Counted from the first letter of the stretch, positions 30,764-39,759 are shown. The stretch is 64,000 nucleotides of DNA from Mycolicibacterium brumae (GCF_025215495.1 NZ_CP104302.1:2418001-2482000); one strand, 5' to 3'. Notes: a model not told the origin generated them from the letters alone. Numbers and translations: made by a program.

Positions 30764-30958
30764 TCACCACTGCTCGCGCGGCACGTCGAAGTCCGCGCAC
30801 AACGCCCGCCACACGTCGCGGGGCTCCACCCCGTCCTCGATGGCCTGCGCCGCGGTCCGGCCGCCGACCGAGCTCAGCACATGATCGACCAGCATCGACG
30901 CTCCCCGCGCCGCGCCGAACCGGCCGGTGACAAGCTCGTGGAATTCGGTCAGCCGCAC
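30764..30958 (-). CDS. DUF3046 family protein (Rv2738c-type)
   Basis: A 64-residue protein beginning MRLTEFHELVTGRFG and containing GVEPRDVWRALCADFDVP, the DUF3046 pattern found next to recA in actinomycetes. Function unknown. GTG 30958 is supported by TAGGTT ending 6 nt upstream. It ends 40 nt before the LexA box region. Confidence 0.88.
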   Translation of the reverse strand: MRLTEFHELVTGRFGAARGASMLVDHVLSSVGGRTAAQAIEDGVEPRDVWRALCADFDVPREQW

Positions 30959-30964
30959 GCCGCC

Positions 30965-30970
30965 AACCTA
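30965..30970 (-). promoter_or_regulatory. Candidate -10 box (TAGGTT) of the DUF3046 gene
   Basis: TAGGTT on the minus strand is followed by 6 nt and the GTG start, the leaderless pattern. Confidence 0.4.
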
Positions 30971-30979
30971 CCGGGTTCG

Positions 30980-31615
30980 CTAAACCGCCACCGCGATCGG
31001 CAACGACACCACCGGACTCGGCCCCAGCGACGTCTGGCTGGACGGGTCGGTCAGGGTGACGTCGACCGCGCCGACGCCCGCGCGCACGGCGAACTCCTGC
31101 TCGACGTCCAGCCGCAGCCGCAGCGAGTAGGTGACGATCTGGCCACCGGCCAGGGTGAACGGCGCCACCAGCGTCCGCCCCAGGAAGTCCGTGCCGCCGG
31201 CCTCGACGTTGTACTCCACCGGCGCCCAGGTGAGTTTCTCCAGGTTCAGCATCGACACCTCACCGGCCGGCATCAGCTGCTGTGGATGCGCGCTGCACCG
31301 GCAGTGCCCCAGCGACACCACCAGCCCCAGGTTCGTCACGTCGATCGTCGAGGCGTTGGACAGCGTGACGTCGAACAGGATCGGCGGGCCACCCGGCTCC
31401 ACGGTGACCCCGCCCAGCGCGGAGATCGTCACGTCGATCCCGGCGGCCTTGCCCGCCACCATGGCGTTCGGCGCGGGCGCAGCCGGGGTGCTCGCCGTCG
31501 TGCTGGTGGCACGGGTGGGAAACGACGGCGCCGCCGTCGGATCCGGGTCGGTGGCGCAGCCGGCCAGCGCCAGCCCCGCCGCGACAAAGGCCGCCGCCCA
31601 ACCGCCGACCTTCAT
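30980..31615 (-). CDS. Putative lipoprotein, unknown function
   Basis: 211 residues with a lipoprotein signal ending LALAGC, a Thr/Ser/Pro/Ala-rich linker (about 22-50), and a beta-rich domain. The domain contains a CRC motif in LGHCRCSAHPQQ, suggesting a metal site or disulfide in an otherwise Cys-poor protein (inference). Its ATG overlaps the stop of the glycosyltransferase by 4 nt, so it probably acts at the membrane in the same process. No family recognised. Confidence 0.75.
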   Translation of the reverse strand: MKVGGWAAAFVAAGLALAGCATDPDPTAAPSFPTRATSTTASTPAAPAPNAMVAGKAAGIDVTISALGGVTVEPGGPPILFDVTLSNASTIDVTNLGLVVSLGHCRCSAHPQQLMPAGEVSMLNLEKLTWAPVEYNVEAGGTDFLGRTLVAPFTLAGGQIVTYSLRLRLDVEQEFAVRAGVGAVDVTLTDPSSQTSLGPSPVVSLPIAVAV

Positions 31616-32799
31616 CGCTCCCCCACGGCCGCGTGACACACATCCACCGGGTCGACGACCTCGGCAGCGGTCGCGCCGGCCGCCACCGCCGCCGCCGTGA
31701 ATCGCGGATCGCCGAGCACCTCTGCCGCCGTGTCGGCCAGCGCGGGCCCGGTCAGCGGGCGGACCAGCCGGGCGCTGCCCTGGCGTTGCGCGCGGTTGGC
31801 GATCTCCCACTGGTCCCCGCCGCCGGGAACCAGCACCATCGGCGTCCCGGTCAGCAGGCCCTTGGCGACGATGCCGTGCCCGCTGCCGCAGATCAGCAGG
31901 TCCGCCCGGGTCAGCAGCTCGTCCTGGCGGCCCAGTCCGGCCACCGCCCACGGCGGCAGTTCCAGGTCCGGCCCGGACAGTCGGGAGATGGCCAGCCGGA
32001 CCCCGTCGGGCAGGGTTTGTCCGGGAATCAACGCCGCGAGCGCCAGCTCGGCGAGCCCGGCCGCGCCGGTGATTGCGGTGGACGGCGCCACCACCACCAG
32101 CGGGCCGTCCCCGGGCGGCGGGCGCAGCAGCTCCCCGGTCGGCTCGAAGTGCAGCGGACCGACCAGCACCGCCTCTTCCGGCCAGTCCGGGCGCGGCACT
32201 TCCAGCGCCGGCAGGGTGGCGATCAGTCGGCGCGCCGGGCCGGGGCCGTCCGCCGGCAGCCCGATCCCGACCCGCGCCGCGCCGCGCTGCCGTTCCCCGA
32301 GGCGCAGTGAGCGAGCGGTCAGCGAACGCATCACCGCGTCGCGCAGCCGCCCGCGCACCCCGGTTCCGGGCGCCAGCCCGCTGCCCAGCGGCGGCAGGCC
32401 TCGCGACGGCCGGTACAGCGGGTGCGGGTTGAGTTCGGCCCACGGCAACCCCAGCAGGTCGGCGGCCATCCCACCGCACACCGTGATCACGTCGGCGACC
32501 ACCAGCTGCGGGGCGAGCCCGTCGAGGACCGGCGCGTTGAGCACCGCCATGCGGGCCGCGCGCCGGGTGAGCTTGGCCCCCGCGTCGGCGTCGTCATCGT
32601 CGTCGGCGGCGTCCAGTCCGAGCAGTTCCACCGCCTCGACCCCAGCAGCGGCCGCGGTGTCCAGCCAGCGCCGCCCGGTCAGCAGCACGGGAGAGTCACC
32701 GGCGTCGCGCAGCCGCAGGCACAGCGCGAGCGCCGGCAGCACATGTCCCGGCTCGGGACCGGCGACCACCGCGACTCTGATAGGGCTACCCGCGCGCAC
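31612..32799 (-). CDS. GT-B glycosyltransferase (Rv2739c-type)
   Basis: 395 residues resembling UGT/MGT-like GT-B enzymes. The N-terminal half opens RVAVVAGPEPGHVLPALALCLRLRDAG. The C-terminal half has the nucleotide-sugar-binding region LLICGSGHGIVAKGLLTGTPMVLVPGGGDQWEIANRAQRQG, which matches the family's HGG...P...DQ..NA pattern with Gly-His-Gly. An acidic run (DAADDDDDADAG) near residue 63 is a linker oddity. Acceptor unknown. GTG 32799 is set by the shared promoter palindrome upstream; divergent from ephG. Confidence 0.82.
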   Translation of the reverse strand: MRAGSPIRVAVVAGPEPGHVLPALALCLRLRDAGDSPVLLTGRRWLDTAAAAGVEAVELLGLDAADDDDDADAGAKLTRRAARMAVLNAPVLDGLAPQLVVADVITVCGGMAADLLGLPWAELNPHPLYRPSRGLPPLGSGLAPGTGVRGRLRDAVMRSLTARSLRLGERQRGAARVGIGLPADGPGPARRLIATLPALEVPRPDWPEEAVLVGPLHFEPTGELLRPPPGDGPLVVVAPSTAITGAAGLAELALAALIPGQTLPDGVRLAISRLSGPDLELPPWAVAGLGRQDELLTRADLLICGSGHGIVAKGLLTGTPMVLVPGGGDQWEIANRAQRQGSARLVRPLTGPALADTAAEVLGDPRFTAAAVAAGATAAEVVDPVDVCHAAVGER

Positions 32800-32805
32800 G
32801 GTCTC

Positions 32806-32815
32806 ACCCTAGGGT
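32806..32815. promoter_or_regulatory. Palindromic ACCCTAGGGT: overlapping divergent -10 boxes
   Basis: The 10-bp palindrome reads TAGGGT on each strand. The plus-strand box (32810-32815) ends 7 nt before the ephG ATG; the minus-strand box (32811-32806) ends 6 nt before the glycosyltransferase GTG. Both transcripts would be leaderless and would compete for one site. Confidence 0.55.
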
Positions 32816-32822
32816 GGGACGC

Positions 32823-33263
32823 ATGACCGAAGACCTTGGCCTCACCGAACGCGCCGCCAATATCGCTGTGGTGGACCTGTTCCTGAACTCACTGCGGGAC
32901 AAGGACACCGAGACCGCCGCCAAACTCGTCGACGACAACATCGTCTACGAGAACGTCGGATTCTCCCGGCTGCGCGGCGCGCAAAAGGTGCTGAAGGTCT
33001 TCGACCTGGCGCAGCGGCCCAGCTTCGGATTCGACGTGGTGACCCATCGCAGCGCCGCCGACGGCCCGGTGGTGCTCAATGAGCGCACCGACCTGCTGCG
33101 GTTCGGCCGATTCCAGACCACCTTCTGGGTGTGCGGGGTGTTCGAGGTGCACGACGGCAAGATCACGCTATGGCGGGACTACTTCGACAACGTCAACTTC
33201 CTCAAGGGCGCGGCACGCGGCCTGGCCGGCACGGTGTTCCCGGCGCTGCGGCCCAGCCTGTAA
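32823..33263 (+). CDS. ephG: Limonene-1,2-epoxide hydrolase family protein (EphG)
   Basis: Small SnoaL-fold epoxide hydrolase; the M. tuberculosis homologue Rv2740 opens bulky epoxides such as cholesterol oxide. The active-site set of the family is visible: Tyr and Asn in VYENVG, Arg and Asp in NERTDLL, and Asp in LWRDYF. 146 residues. A close paralogue follows 4 nt downstream. The start is the ATG 7 nt after TAGGGT. Confidence 0.88.
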   Translation: MTEDLGLTERAANIAVVDLFLNSLRDKDTETAAKLVDDNIVYENVGFSRLRGAQKVLKVFDLAQRPSFGFDVVTHRSAADGPVVLNERTDLLRFGRFQTTFWVCGVFEVHDGKITLWRDYFDNVNFLKGAARGLAGTVFPALRPSL

Positions 33264-33267
33264 GCAG

Positions 33268-33687
33268 GTGGACGCGAACGTCACGGTGGTCGACCGCGCG
33301 CTGGCCGCGCTGCCGCGCCGGGATCTGGCCACCCTGTCGGAGCTGTTCGACGACGGCATCGTCTATCAGAACGTCGGCACCCCGGCGCTGCGTGGGAAAC
33401 GCGTCACCCTGCGACTGTTCGGTTTCATGTTCGCCCCCGGACGGGAGCTCGACGTCCGGGTGCACCGCAGCGCGGCGGACGGCGCCGCGGTGCTCAATGA
33501 GCGCACCGACCTGCTGCGCATCGGGCCGCTGCACCTGGTGTTCTGGGCCTACGGGGTGTTCGAGGTGCGCGACGGCAGGATCACCCTGTGGCGGGACTAC
33601 TGGAGCTTCCAGAACATGGCGATGGCCCTGGCGCGCGGGCTGATCGGCGTCGTCATACCGTCACGCCGGCCCCGTTTGGATCGCTGA
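33268..33687 (+). CDS. Second limonene-epoxide-hydrolase-like protein (tandem paralogue)
   Basis: 139 residues, clearly related to the preceding gene: VYQNVG, NERTDLL, FWAYGVFEVRDG and LWRDYW all correspond, so every catalytic residue is kept. It differs in the N-terminal third and C-terminal tail, which suggests an old duplication with a changed substrate pocket. The GTG start lies 4 nt after the ephG stop without a clear ribosome binding site, so translation probably restarts from ephG. Its stop abuts the pspM stop (convergent). Confidence 0.82.
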   Translation: MDANVTVVDRALAALPRRDLATLSELFDDGIVYQNVGTPALRGKRVTLRLFGFMFAPGRELDVRVHRSAADGAAVLNERTDLLRIGPLHLVFWAYGVFEVRDGRITLWRDYWSFQNMAMALARGLIGVVIPSRRPRLDR

Positions 33688-34530
33688 TCAGGCCCGGCGC
33701 AGCTGGCCGAGCTGCTCGAAGGCGTCGGCCCAGCCGAGCATCTTGTCGGTGGCGCTGGTGAGCTCACCCCGGTAGCGCTGCGCCGACATCGGCGACACCG
33801 CCGCGGCGCTGGGCCCGGTGTTCCCCGAGGACACCAGATGCGCGGCCGCGGTCACCATCTCGTTGTACTGCCGCACCCCGGCGCCCAGCTGCGCGGTGTA
33901 GGCGTTGATGGTCGGCGCCAGGTAGCCGCGGCTGTCCGGGCTGGCGGTGGCGGCCTTCTCCATCGACACCACTTCGGCGGCGGTCGCCGCCATCGCCAGC
34001 GAGGCCTGGTTGGCCGCGGCGGTCAGGCCCCGGAGTTCCTCCTCGGGCAGCAGCTGCGTCCGCTCGATCACCCCGAGCAGGGAGAACAGCCCGCGCTCGG
34101 AGGCGCCCAGGGCGTACATGGCCGGCCGGGCCGCGGAACCGTGCGGCGGCAGCTTGCGACTGTTGGCCGGGCGCGGATCCGGCAGCGGGGTGGCGCGCAG
34201 GCGGCGGTACCGCAGCATCGCCAGGGTCGCGGGGAACGCCGCGCCGGCGGCCATGGCCCCGGGAATGATCAGCGCCCACGCCGGAATCTCCCAGACCGCC
34301 AGCAGCGCGGTGATGCCGACCAGGCCCAACGTCGCGGCGATGAAGAACAGACCAGTCCACAGCGCGTACTTGCGTTTGCGGACCTGACGGGCCCGGGGGT
34401 CCGCCGCCAGCCGCAACGTGTGCGCGGCGGTGTCGGCGGCCTCGCTGGCCGCGTCCATGCTGCGCTGCGCCAGAGCCTGCCAGGATCGCGACAGCGACCC
34501 ACCCCCAGACGTCGACCCGCGCTTGGACAT
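33688..34530 (-). CDS. pspM: PspM-type membrane partner of PspA (Rv2743c-type)
   Basis: 280 residues with two adjacent membrane helices (about 57-79 and 83-105), a basic N-terminal segment and a soluble helical C-terminus. In M. tuberculosis PspM anchors PspA at the membrane in the envelope-stress system ClgR-PspA-PspM-PspN. The ATG overlaps the pspA stop by 1 nt (TGATG); a GTG 3 nt earlier is possible. No pspN follows: the next gene is convergent ephG2. Confidence 0.85.
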   Translation of the reverse strand: MSKRGSTSGGGSLSRSWQALAQRSMDAASEAADTAAHTLRLAADPRARQVRKRKYALWTGLFFIAATLGLVGITALLAVWEIPAWALIIPGAMAAGAAFPATLAMLRYRRLRATPLPDPRPANSRKLPPHGSAARPAMYALGASERGLFSLLGVIERTQLLPEEELRGLTAAANQASLAMAATAAEVVSMEKAATASPDSRGYLAPTINAYTAQLGAGVRQYNEMVTAAAHLVSSGNTGPSAAAVSPMSAQRYRGELTSATDKMLGWADAFEQLGQLRRA

Positions 34531-35330
34531 CACTGCCCCAACGGCTTCTCGGGTTGGGCGGCCTGCTCCGGGGCGGCCGGGACGGGATTGCCGCCGGCCG
34601 GCAGCGCCTCACCGCGCATGGAGGCGCGGATCTGCTCAAGCCGGCTGTGCCCGGCCATCTGCACGCTGGCCTGCTGGATCTCCATCATCCGGCCCTGCAC
34701 CGAGTTCTGCGCGAGTTCGGCGGCGCCCATCGCGTCGGCGTAGCGCCGTTCGATCTTGTCGCGCACCTCTTCCAGGCTGGGGGTGCTGCCGGGGGCGGCG
34801 ATCTCGCTCATCGACCGCAGCGACGCGCTGACCTGTTCCTGCATCTTGGCCTGCTCCAGCTGCGAGAGCAGCTTGGTGCGTTCGGCGATCCGCTGCTGCA
34901 ACACCATGGCGTTCTGCTCGACGGCGCGCTTGGCCTGCGACGCCGCGCCGAGCGCCTGGTCGTGCAACGTCTTGAGGTCCTCGACGCTCTGCTCGGCGGT
35001 GACCAGCTGGGCGGCGAACGCCTCGGCCGCATTGGTGTACTCGGTGGCCTTCGCGGCGTCGCCGGCGGCAGCGGCCTGGTCGGCCAGCGTCAACGCCTGC
35101 CGGACGTTGACCTGCAACTTCTCGATGTCGGCGAGCTGGCGGTTGAGCCGCATCTCCAGCTGGCGCTGATTGCCGATCACCTGGGCGGCCTGCTGAGTGA
35201 GGGCCTGGTGCTGCCGCTGGGCTTCTTCGATGGCCTGCTGGATCTGCACCTTGGGGTCGGCGTGCTCGTCGATCTTGGCGTTGAACAGCGCCATCAGGTA
35301 GCGCCACGCCTTGCTGAACGGGTTGGCCAT
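34530..35330 (-). CDS. pspA: Phage shock protein A / IM30 family (35-kDa antigen type)
   Basis: 266 residues, almost entirely coiled-coil after the amphipathic N-terminal helix ([21 protein letters not shown]), with the family pattern [38 protein letters not shown]. It oligomerises on stressed membranes and in mycobacteria also binds ClgR. The start is the ATG at this helix; the frame is open 150 nt upstream but that part lacks PspA character. It lies 162 nt downstream of clgR. Confidence 0.93.
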   Translation of the reverse strand: MANPFSKAWRYLMALFNAKIDEHADPKVQIQQAIEEAQRQHQALTQQAAQVIGNQRQLEMRLNRQLADIEKLQVNVRQALTLADQAAAAGDAAKATEYTNAAEAFAAQLVTAEQSVEDLKTLHDQALGAASQAKRAVEQNAMVLQQRIAERTKLLSQLEQAKMQEQVSASLRSMSEIAAPGSTPSLEEVRDKIERRYADAMGAAELAQNSVQGRMMEIQQASVQMAGHSRLEQIRASMRGEALPAGGNPVPAAPEQAAQPEKPLGQ

Positions 35331-35428
35331 CGGTTCGCTCCGCCTTTGTCGTCGGTTTCCGTCGTCAGTGTCACTGCGGCGCGCCGGGAATTCGGTCCCC
35401 GGCGGCTCGGATGCGCTCGTGGTTCTCA

Positions 35429-35457
35429 ACACTATCCGCGCGGGGCCGAAATCGGCC
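35429..35457 (-). promoter_or_regulatory. Possible separate pspA promoter with a palindrome
   Basis: On the minus strand, TTGGCC is followed by a 19-nt spacer and TAGTGT (35434-35429). A perfect GGCCGA-AA-TCGGCC palindrome lies at 35444-35457 inside the spacer. It could be an operator or an attenuating hairpin in the clgR-pspA interval. Confidence 0.35.
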
Positions 35458-35492
35458 AATGTCCGCGCCGGATCGCGCACGCGTCCTTGGGG

Positions 35493-35804
35493 TCAGGCCA
35501 CCGCCAGCGCGGTGACCGGTGGGATGACCACCTTGGTGGCGTGGTCGATGTGCGGGGCGCCGACGCGCTCACTGTGGTTCATCCGATGCCCGGCGTTGAT
35601 CAGGATCCGTGACAGCGGCACATCCAAGGCGCCGCAGATCGCGCCGAGCAGCTCGCTGGAGGCTTCCTTGCGGCCACGCTCCACCTCGGACAGGTAACCC
35701 AGGCTCACCCGCGCCGAATCGGACACCTCGCGCAGCGTCCGTCCCTGCGTGGTCCGGGCGCGGCGCAGTTCATCGCCGATCACCTCGCGCAGCAGAGCCG
35801 TCAT
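35493..35804 (-). CDS. clgR: Transcriptional regulator ClgR (XRE family)
   Basis: Activator of clp protease, psp and other envelope-stress genes. 103 residues; the helix-turn-helix spans about residues 10-65 ([40 protein letters not shown], split: [17 protein letters not shown] is the recognition part and is diagnostic). The C-terminus ends in a small nonpolar tail (ALAVA) like the degron by which ClgR is destroyed by ClpP (inference). A SigE-like promoter lies just upstream; pspA and pspM follow. Confidence 0.93.
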   Translation of the reverse strand: MTALLREVIGDELRRARTTQGRTLREVSDSARVSLGYLSEVERGRKEASSELLGAICGALDVPLSRILINAGHRMNHSERVGAPHIDHATKVVIPPVTALAVA

Positions 35805-35847
35805 ACGGGTTCTCCTTCGTCGATCGGTTAGCTCGATTCAGACATTC

Positions 35848-35874
35848 AACGTCACGTGTCGACCGTTTGGTTCC
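35848..35874 (-). promoter_or_regulatory. SigE-type ECF promoter of clgR
   Basis: The minus strand has GGAAC (35874-35870), an 18-nt spacer and CGTT (35851-35848), matching the mycobacterial SigE consensus. CGTT ends 43 nt before the clgR ATG. It sits across the end of pgsA. SigE control of clgR is known in M. tuberculosis. Confidence 0.65.
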
Positions 35875-36460
35875 CGCCGCGCAGGGCGGACACCAGGTAA
35901 TCCAGCCCGGTGACGACGGTCAGCACGATCGCCGCCCACATCACCACCCAGGCCGTGGTGTGCCAGACCGGCGGCCAGTCGTACAGCGGCAGGATGAACA
36001 GACCGATGGCCACCGCCTGGACCAGCGTCTTCAGCTTCCCGCCGCGGCTGGCCGGGATGACCCCACGGCGCAGCACCGCCAGCCGCAGCAGTGTGACGCC
36101 GATCTCCCGGACCAGGATGACCACGGTGACCCACCACGGCAGATCCCCGAGCATCGACAGGCCGATCAGCGCCGCGCCGATGAGCATCTTGTCGGCGATC
36201 GGGTCGGCCAGCTTCCCGAATTCGGTGACCATGCCGTAGTTGCGGGCGATCCGGCCGTCGATGTGGTCGGTGGTGATCGCGACGGTGAAGATGGCGAACG
36301 CGATGATTCGGAACGTGTCATCGTGGCCGTCGTCGACGAACAGGGACAGCAGGAACACCGGGACCAACACCAGGCGCACGCCGGTCAGGAAATTGGCGAC
36401 ATTGAGCACCCTCGCTTGCGGCGCCGGCTGTCCGGCGGGAGGAAGCCCCGACACGGCCAC
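35852..36460 (-). CDS. pgsA: CDP-diacylglycerol-glycerol-3-phosphate phosphatidyltransferase
   Basis: Membrane enzyme making phosphatidylglycerophosphate, the precursor of phosphatidylglycerol and cardiolipin. About 202 residues with the CDP-alcohol signature D-x2-DG-x2-AR-x8-G-x3-D-x3-D (DHIDGRIARNYGMVTEFGKL and ADPIADK). The start is uncertain: GTG 36460 or 36454 gives a normal length; the frame runs open to 36505 but would then touch argA. Its last codons carry the clgR promoter. Confidence 0.9.
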   Translation of the reverse strand: MAVSGLPPAGQPAPQARVLNVANFLTGVRLVLVPVFLLSLFVDDGHDDTFRIIAFAIFTVAITTDHIDGRIARNYGMVTEFGKLADPIADKMLIGAALIGLSMLGDLPWWVTVVILVREIGVTLLRLAVLRRGVIPASRGGKLKTLVQAVAIGLFILPLYDWPPVWHTTAWVVMWAAIVLTVVTGLDYLVSALRGGNQTVDT

Positions 36461-36495
36461 AGGATAGCTGGTTGGCGCGCCTGCCCCGCACGCCC

Positions 36496-36501
36496 TACTG
36501 T
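36496..36501 (+). promoter_or_regulatory. Candidate -10 box (TACTGT) of argA
   Basis: TACTGT ends 6 nt before the GTG at 36508, predicting a leaderless transcript and supporting that start. Confidence 0.4.
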
Positions 36502-36507
36502 GCATCC

Positions 36508-37029
36508 GTGGATGCGCACGGCGGGCAGCAGGTCGAGATTCTCGACGTCCGGCGCGCCCGCACCTCCGATGTGCCGGCCATCAAGCGGCTGATCGACATT
36601 TACGCGGGCAAGATCCTGCTGGAGAAGAACCTGGTCACCCTGTACGAATCGGTGCAGGAATTCTGGGTCGCCGAACTGGCCGGGGAGATCGTCGGCTGCG
36701 GCGCCCTGCACGTGCTGTGGGCCGACCTGGGCGAGGTGCGCACGGTGGCCGTGCACCCGAACGTCAAGGGCCACGGCGTCGGGCACGCGATCGTCGGCAA
36801 ACTGCTCGAGGTCGCCCGCGCGCTGGAGCTCCGGCGGCTGTTCGTGCTCACCTTCGAAACCGAGTTCTTCGCCCGGCACGGGTTCGCCGAGATCGAGGGC
36901 ACGCCGGTGACCGCCGAGGTGTACGAGGAGATGTGCCGGTCCTACGACATCGGTGTTGCCGAGTTCCTGGACCTGAGCTACGTCAAGCCCAATATCCTCG
37001 GCAACACCCGCATGCTGCTCGTGCTCTAG
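36508..37029 (+). CDS. argA: Amino-acid N-acetyltransferase, short ArgA type (GNAT)
   Basis: Acetylates glutamate (in M. tuberculosis Rv2747 also prefers glutamine/glutamate) at the head of arginine synthesis. 173 residues with a single GNAT domain: acetyl-CoA loop VHPNVKGHGVGHAIV and ARTSDVPAIKRLIDIYAGKIL at the N-terminus. It lacks the kinase-like domain of classical ArgA, as in mycobacteria. Divergent from pgsA, convergent with ftsK. Confidence 0.9.
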   Translation: MDAHGGQQVEILDVRRARTSDVPAIKRLIDIYAGKILLEKNLVTLYESVQEFWVAELAGEIVGCGALHVLWADLGEVRTVAVHPNVKGHGVGHAIVGKLLEVARALELRRLFVLTFETEFFARHGFAEIEGTPVTAEVYEEMCRSYDIGVAEFLDLSYVKPNILGNTRMLLVL

Positions 37030-37047
37030 CGGTGTTCGCTTGGTCGC

Positions 37048-39606
37048 CTAACCACCGCCCTGAATAAGCGCCAGGGTGCCCGGCAGCTCGTCGGGCTTGA
37101 CCAGCACCTCGCGCGCCTTGGAACCCTCCGACGGCCCGACGATCCCGCGGGTCTCCATCAGGTCCATCAACCGGCCGGCCTTGGCGAAACCCACCCGCAG
37201 CTTGCGCTGCAGCATCGAGGTGGATCCGAACTGCGAGGACACCACGAGTTCGACGGCCTGCAGCAGCACGTCCATATCGTCGCCGATGTCGCTGTCGATC
37301 TCGCGCTTCTCCACCGTCTTGGCGGTGACGCCCTCGATGAACTCGGGCTGCGCCTGCTGCTTGGTGAACGCGACAACGGCCTGGATCTCGGCGTCGCTGA
37401 CGAACGCGCCCTGCACGCGGATCGGCTTGGGCGCCTCCGACGGCTGGAACAGCCCGTCGCCCTTGCCGGTCAGCTTCTCCGCGCCGACCTGGTCCAGGAT
37501 GACCCGGGAGTTGGTCGCGTTGGTCACCCCGAACGCCATCCGGGACGGCACGTTGGCCTTGATCAGGCCGGTGACCACCGACACCACCGGCTGCTGGGTG
37601 GCCAGCACCAGGTGAATGCCGGCCGCGCGGGCCTTCTGGGTGATCCGGACGATGGCGTCCTCCACATCGCGGGGGGCCTGCATCATCAGGTCGGCGAGCT
37701 CGTCGACCACGCACAAGATGTACGGGTACGCCTTGTACACCCGTTCGCTGCCCAGCGGGGCGGTGATCTCGCCCGAGCGGACCTTGGCGTTGAAGTCGTC
37801 GATGTGGCGGACGCCGGAGGCGCTCATGTCCTGGTAGCGCTGCTCCATCTCCTCGACCAGCCAGGCCAGCGCGGCGGCGGCCTTCTTCGGGTCGGTGATC
37901 ACCGGGGTGATCAGGTGCGGGATGCCCTGGTACGGCGGGAACTCCACCATCTTCGGGTCGATGAGGATCATCCGCACTTCCTCGGGGGTGGCGCGCTGCA
38001 ACAGCGACACCAGCATCGAGTTGATGAAGCTGGACTTGCCCGAGCCGGTCGAGCCGGCCACCAGCAGGTGCGGCATCTTGGCCAGGTTGTAGCTGACGAA
38101 GTGGCCCTCGACGTCCTTGCCGATGCCGAACACCATCGGGTGGTGGTCCTTGCGGGTGGTCGGGGCGGCCAGCACCTCGCGCAGCCGCACCAGCTCCCGG
38201 TCGGCGTTGGGCACCTCGATGCCGACGGCGGACTTGCCCGGGATCGGGGCCAACAGCCGGATGTGCTCGTTGGCGACCGCGTAGGCGAGGTTGCGCTGCA
38301 GCTGGGTGAACCGCTCCACCCGAACACCCGGGCCGAGTTCGATCTCGTAGCGGGTCACCGTCGGACCACGCTGGTAGCCGACGACGGTGGCGTCGACCTT
38401 GAACTGGTCGAGCACCTCCGAAATCGAGGCGATGATGCGGTCACTGTCGCGGCCGACGCGCTTGGGCGGCTCGCCCTCGGTGAGCAGGTCCAGCGCAGGC
38501 AGCGTGTACGGGCCTTCGACCACCCGGTCGGTGACTGCCTCGGCGGCTTTGGGCGCGCGCTTGGTTTGCGGCCGCTTGCGGGTCCGCGGGGCGGGGGCGG
38601 GCTCCTCCAGCGGGTAGTTGTCCGCCGGGCTGCCGGCCGGCCAGGCCGGCGCGTTGTCGTAGCTGGACGGATCGTCGTAGTAGCCGTCGGAGAAGTCGTC
38701 GGCCGGGCGACGACGGGGCAGCTCGCGGGTCTTATTGTCCGGGCGGGCGTCGAAGTCGGCGTCGTCGTACGGGTAGGAGTCGTCGTACCCGTCGTACTCG
38801 CCGAATTCGGCCGTCTCGTCGTATTCGTCGTCGTAGTCGTCGTCCCGGTACGCGCCGCGGTCTAGCCGGGCGCTGAACATATCGGCCAGGGTGTGCGGGA
38901 TATCGCGCAGCGAGGTGCCGCTGACCAGCAGCAATCCGAAGATCGCGGCGGCGAACAGCAGCGGCGCTGCCAGCCAGACGGTGACACCGTCGGACAGCGG
39001 GCCGCCGATCGCGAAGCCCGCGAAGCCGCCGGCGGCGCGGCGGGCGACCGGGTCGTTCGGCGAGCCCGACCACAGGTGCCACAGCCCGAGCACCGAGAGC
39101 ACGACCATCGCGGCGCCGAGGATCAGCCGCGGCCGGGTCGCCGGGTCGGGTTCGGTGCGCATCAGGATGACGGCGATGACCGCCAGCGCGATCGGGGTCA
39201 GCATCACCGCTGCGCCCACGACGCTGCGCAGCGCGGTGTCGACGCCGCCGCTGACCGGCGGCAGGACATCGAACCAGCTGGACGCGGCGACCACGCCCGC
39301 GGCGACCACCAGCGCCAGCGCGACCCCGTCGCGGCCGGGGGCCGGGTCGCTGACCCGGGCGTGGCCGACAGAGCGGACGGTGGCGCCGAGGCCGCGGGCG
39401 AGCATCAGCCAGGTGGCGCGGGACGCGCGGCCGATGGCGGCGCCGGCCGACCCGACCGCCGAGCCCTGCGGGGCGGGCGGGGGGGTCCTGCGGGCGGGCG
39501 CCTTGCCGGGTCGCTTGGGCTGGCCTTTTCCGCTGGAGCTGGGCCGGGGTCGGGCCCCTGACCTGCTCGTTTTGCTTCCGGCTCGGGCCGCCGTCTTGCT
39601 TGCCAT
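37048..39606 (-). CDS. ftsK: DNA translocase FtsK
   Basis: Septal DNA pump coordinating chromosome segregation with division. 852 residues: basic Ser/Arg-rich N-terminus, four membrane helices (~50-220), an Asp/Tyr-rich linker ([18 protein letters not shown]), RecA-like motor with Walker [12 protein letters not shown] and Walker [14 protein letters not shown], and a C-terminal winged-helix gamma domain ([20 protein letters not shown]). The ATG at 39606 has TAGTCT ending 7 nt upstream; an upstream ATG at 39660 is less likely. Confidence 0.95.
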   Translation of the reverse strand: MASKTAARAGSKTSRSGARPRPSSSGKGQPKRPGKAPARRTPPPAPQGSAVGSAGAAIGRASRATWLMLARGLGATVRSVGHARVSDPAPGRDGVALALVVAAGVVAASSWFDVLPPVSGGVDTALRSVVGAAVMLTPIALAVIAVILMRTEPDPATRPRLILGAAMVVLSVLGLWHLWSGSPNDPVARRAAGGFAGFAIGGPLSDGVTVWLAAPLLFAAAIFGLLLVSGTSLRDIPHTLADMFSARLDRGAYRDDDYDDEYDETAEFGEYDGYDDSYPYDDADFDARPDNKTRELPRRRPADDFSDGYYDDPSSYDNAPAWPAGSPADNYPLEEPAPAPRTRKRPQTKRAPKAAEAVTDRVVEGPYTLPALDLLTEGEPPKRVGRDSDRIIASISEVLDQFKVDATVVGYQRGPTVTRYEIELGPGVRVERFTQLQRNLAYAVANEHIRLLAPIPGKSAVGIEVPNADRELVRLREVLAAPTTRKDHHPMVFGIGKDVEGHFVSYNLAKMPHLLVAGSTGSGKSSFINSMLVSLLQRATPEEVRMILIDPKMVEFPPYQGIPHLITPVITDPKKAAAALAWLVEEMEQRYQDMSASGVRHIDDFNAKVRSGEITAPLGSERVYKAYPYILCVVDELADLMMQAPRDVEDAIVRITQKARAAGIHLVLATQQPVVSVVTGLIKANVPSRMAFGVTNATNSRVILDQVGAEKLTGKGDGLFQPSEAPKPIRVQGAFVSDAEIQAVVAFTKQQAQPEFIEGVTAKTVEKREIDSDIGDDMDVLLQAVELVVSSQFGSTSMLQRKLRVGFAKAGRLMDLMETRGIVGPSEGSKAREVLVKPDELPGTLALIQGGG

Positions 39607-39613
39607 GCCACCG

Positions 39614-39619
39614 AGACTA
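39614..39619 (-). promoter_or_regulatory. Candidate -10 box (TAGTCT) of ftsK
   Basis: TAGTCT on the minus strand is followed by 7 nt and the ATG at 39606, the leaderless pattern. Confidence 0.4.
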
Positions 39620-39759
39620 GTCCCATTGACCTCATTGACACCATCCACCACAGGGGTCACAGCGCGCTCGAAACCCGTTCGTTATCCGGCTCGGGTCCCC
39701 ACCCGGGCGCTTTGCGCCGATAGGGTGAGGCATCACACACCCCTGCCGGAAAGGTCCCC

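Noticed and set aside
30980..32479. 499-residue protein including the lipoprotein
   Set aside because: The upstream part is an alternative frame of the glycosyltransferase; the lipoprotein signal begins at ATG 31615.
39661..39759. Small minus-strand ORF overlapping the methyltransferase start (39657-40070)
   Set aside because: Codon pattern is that of a shadow, no start signal, and it covers the well-supported methyltransferase N-terminus.
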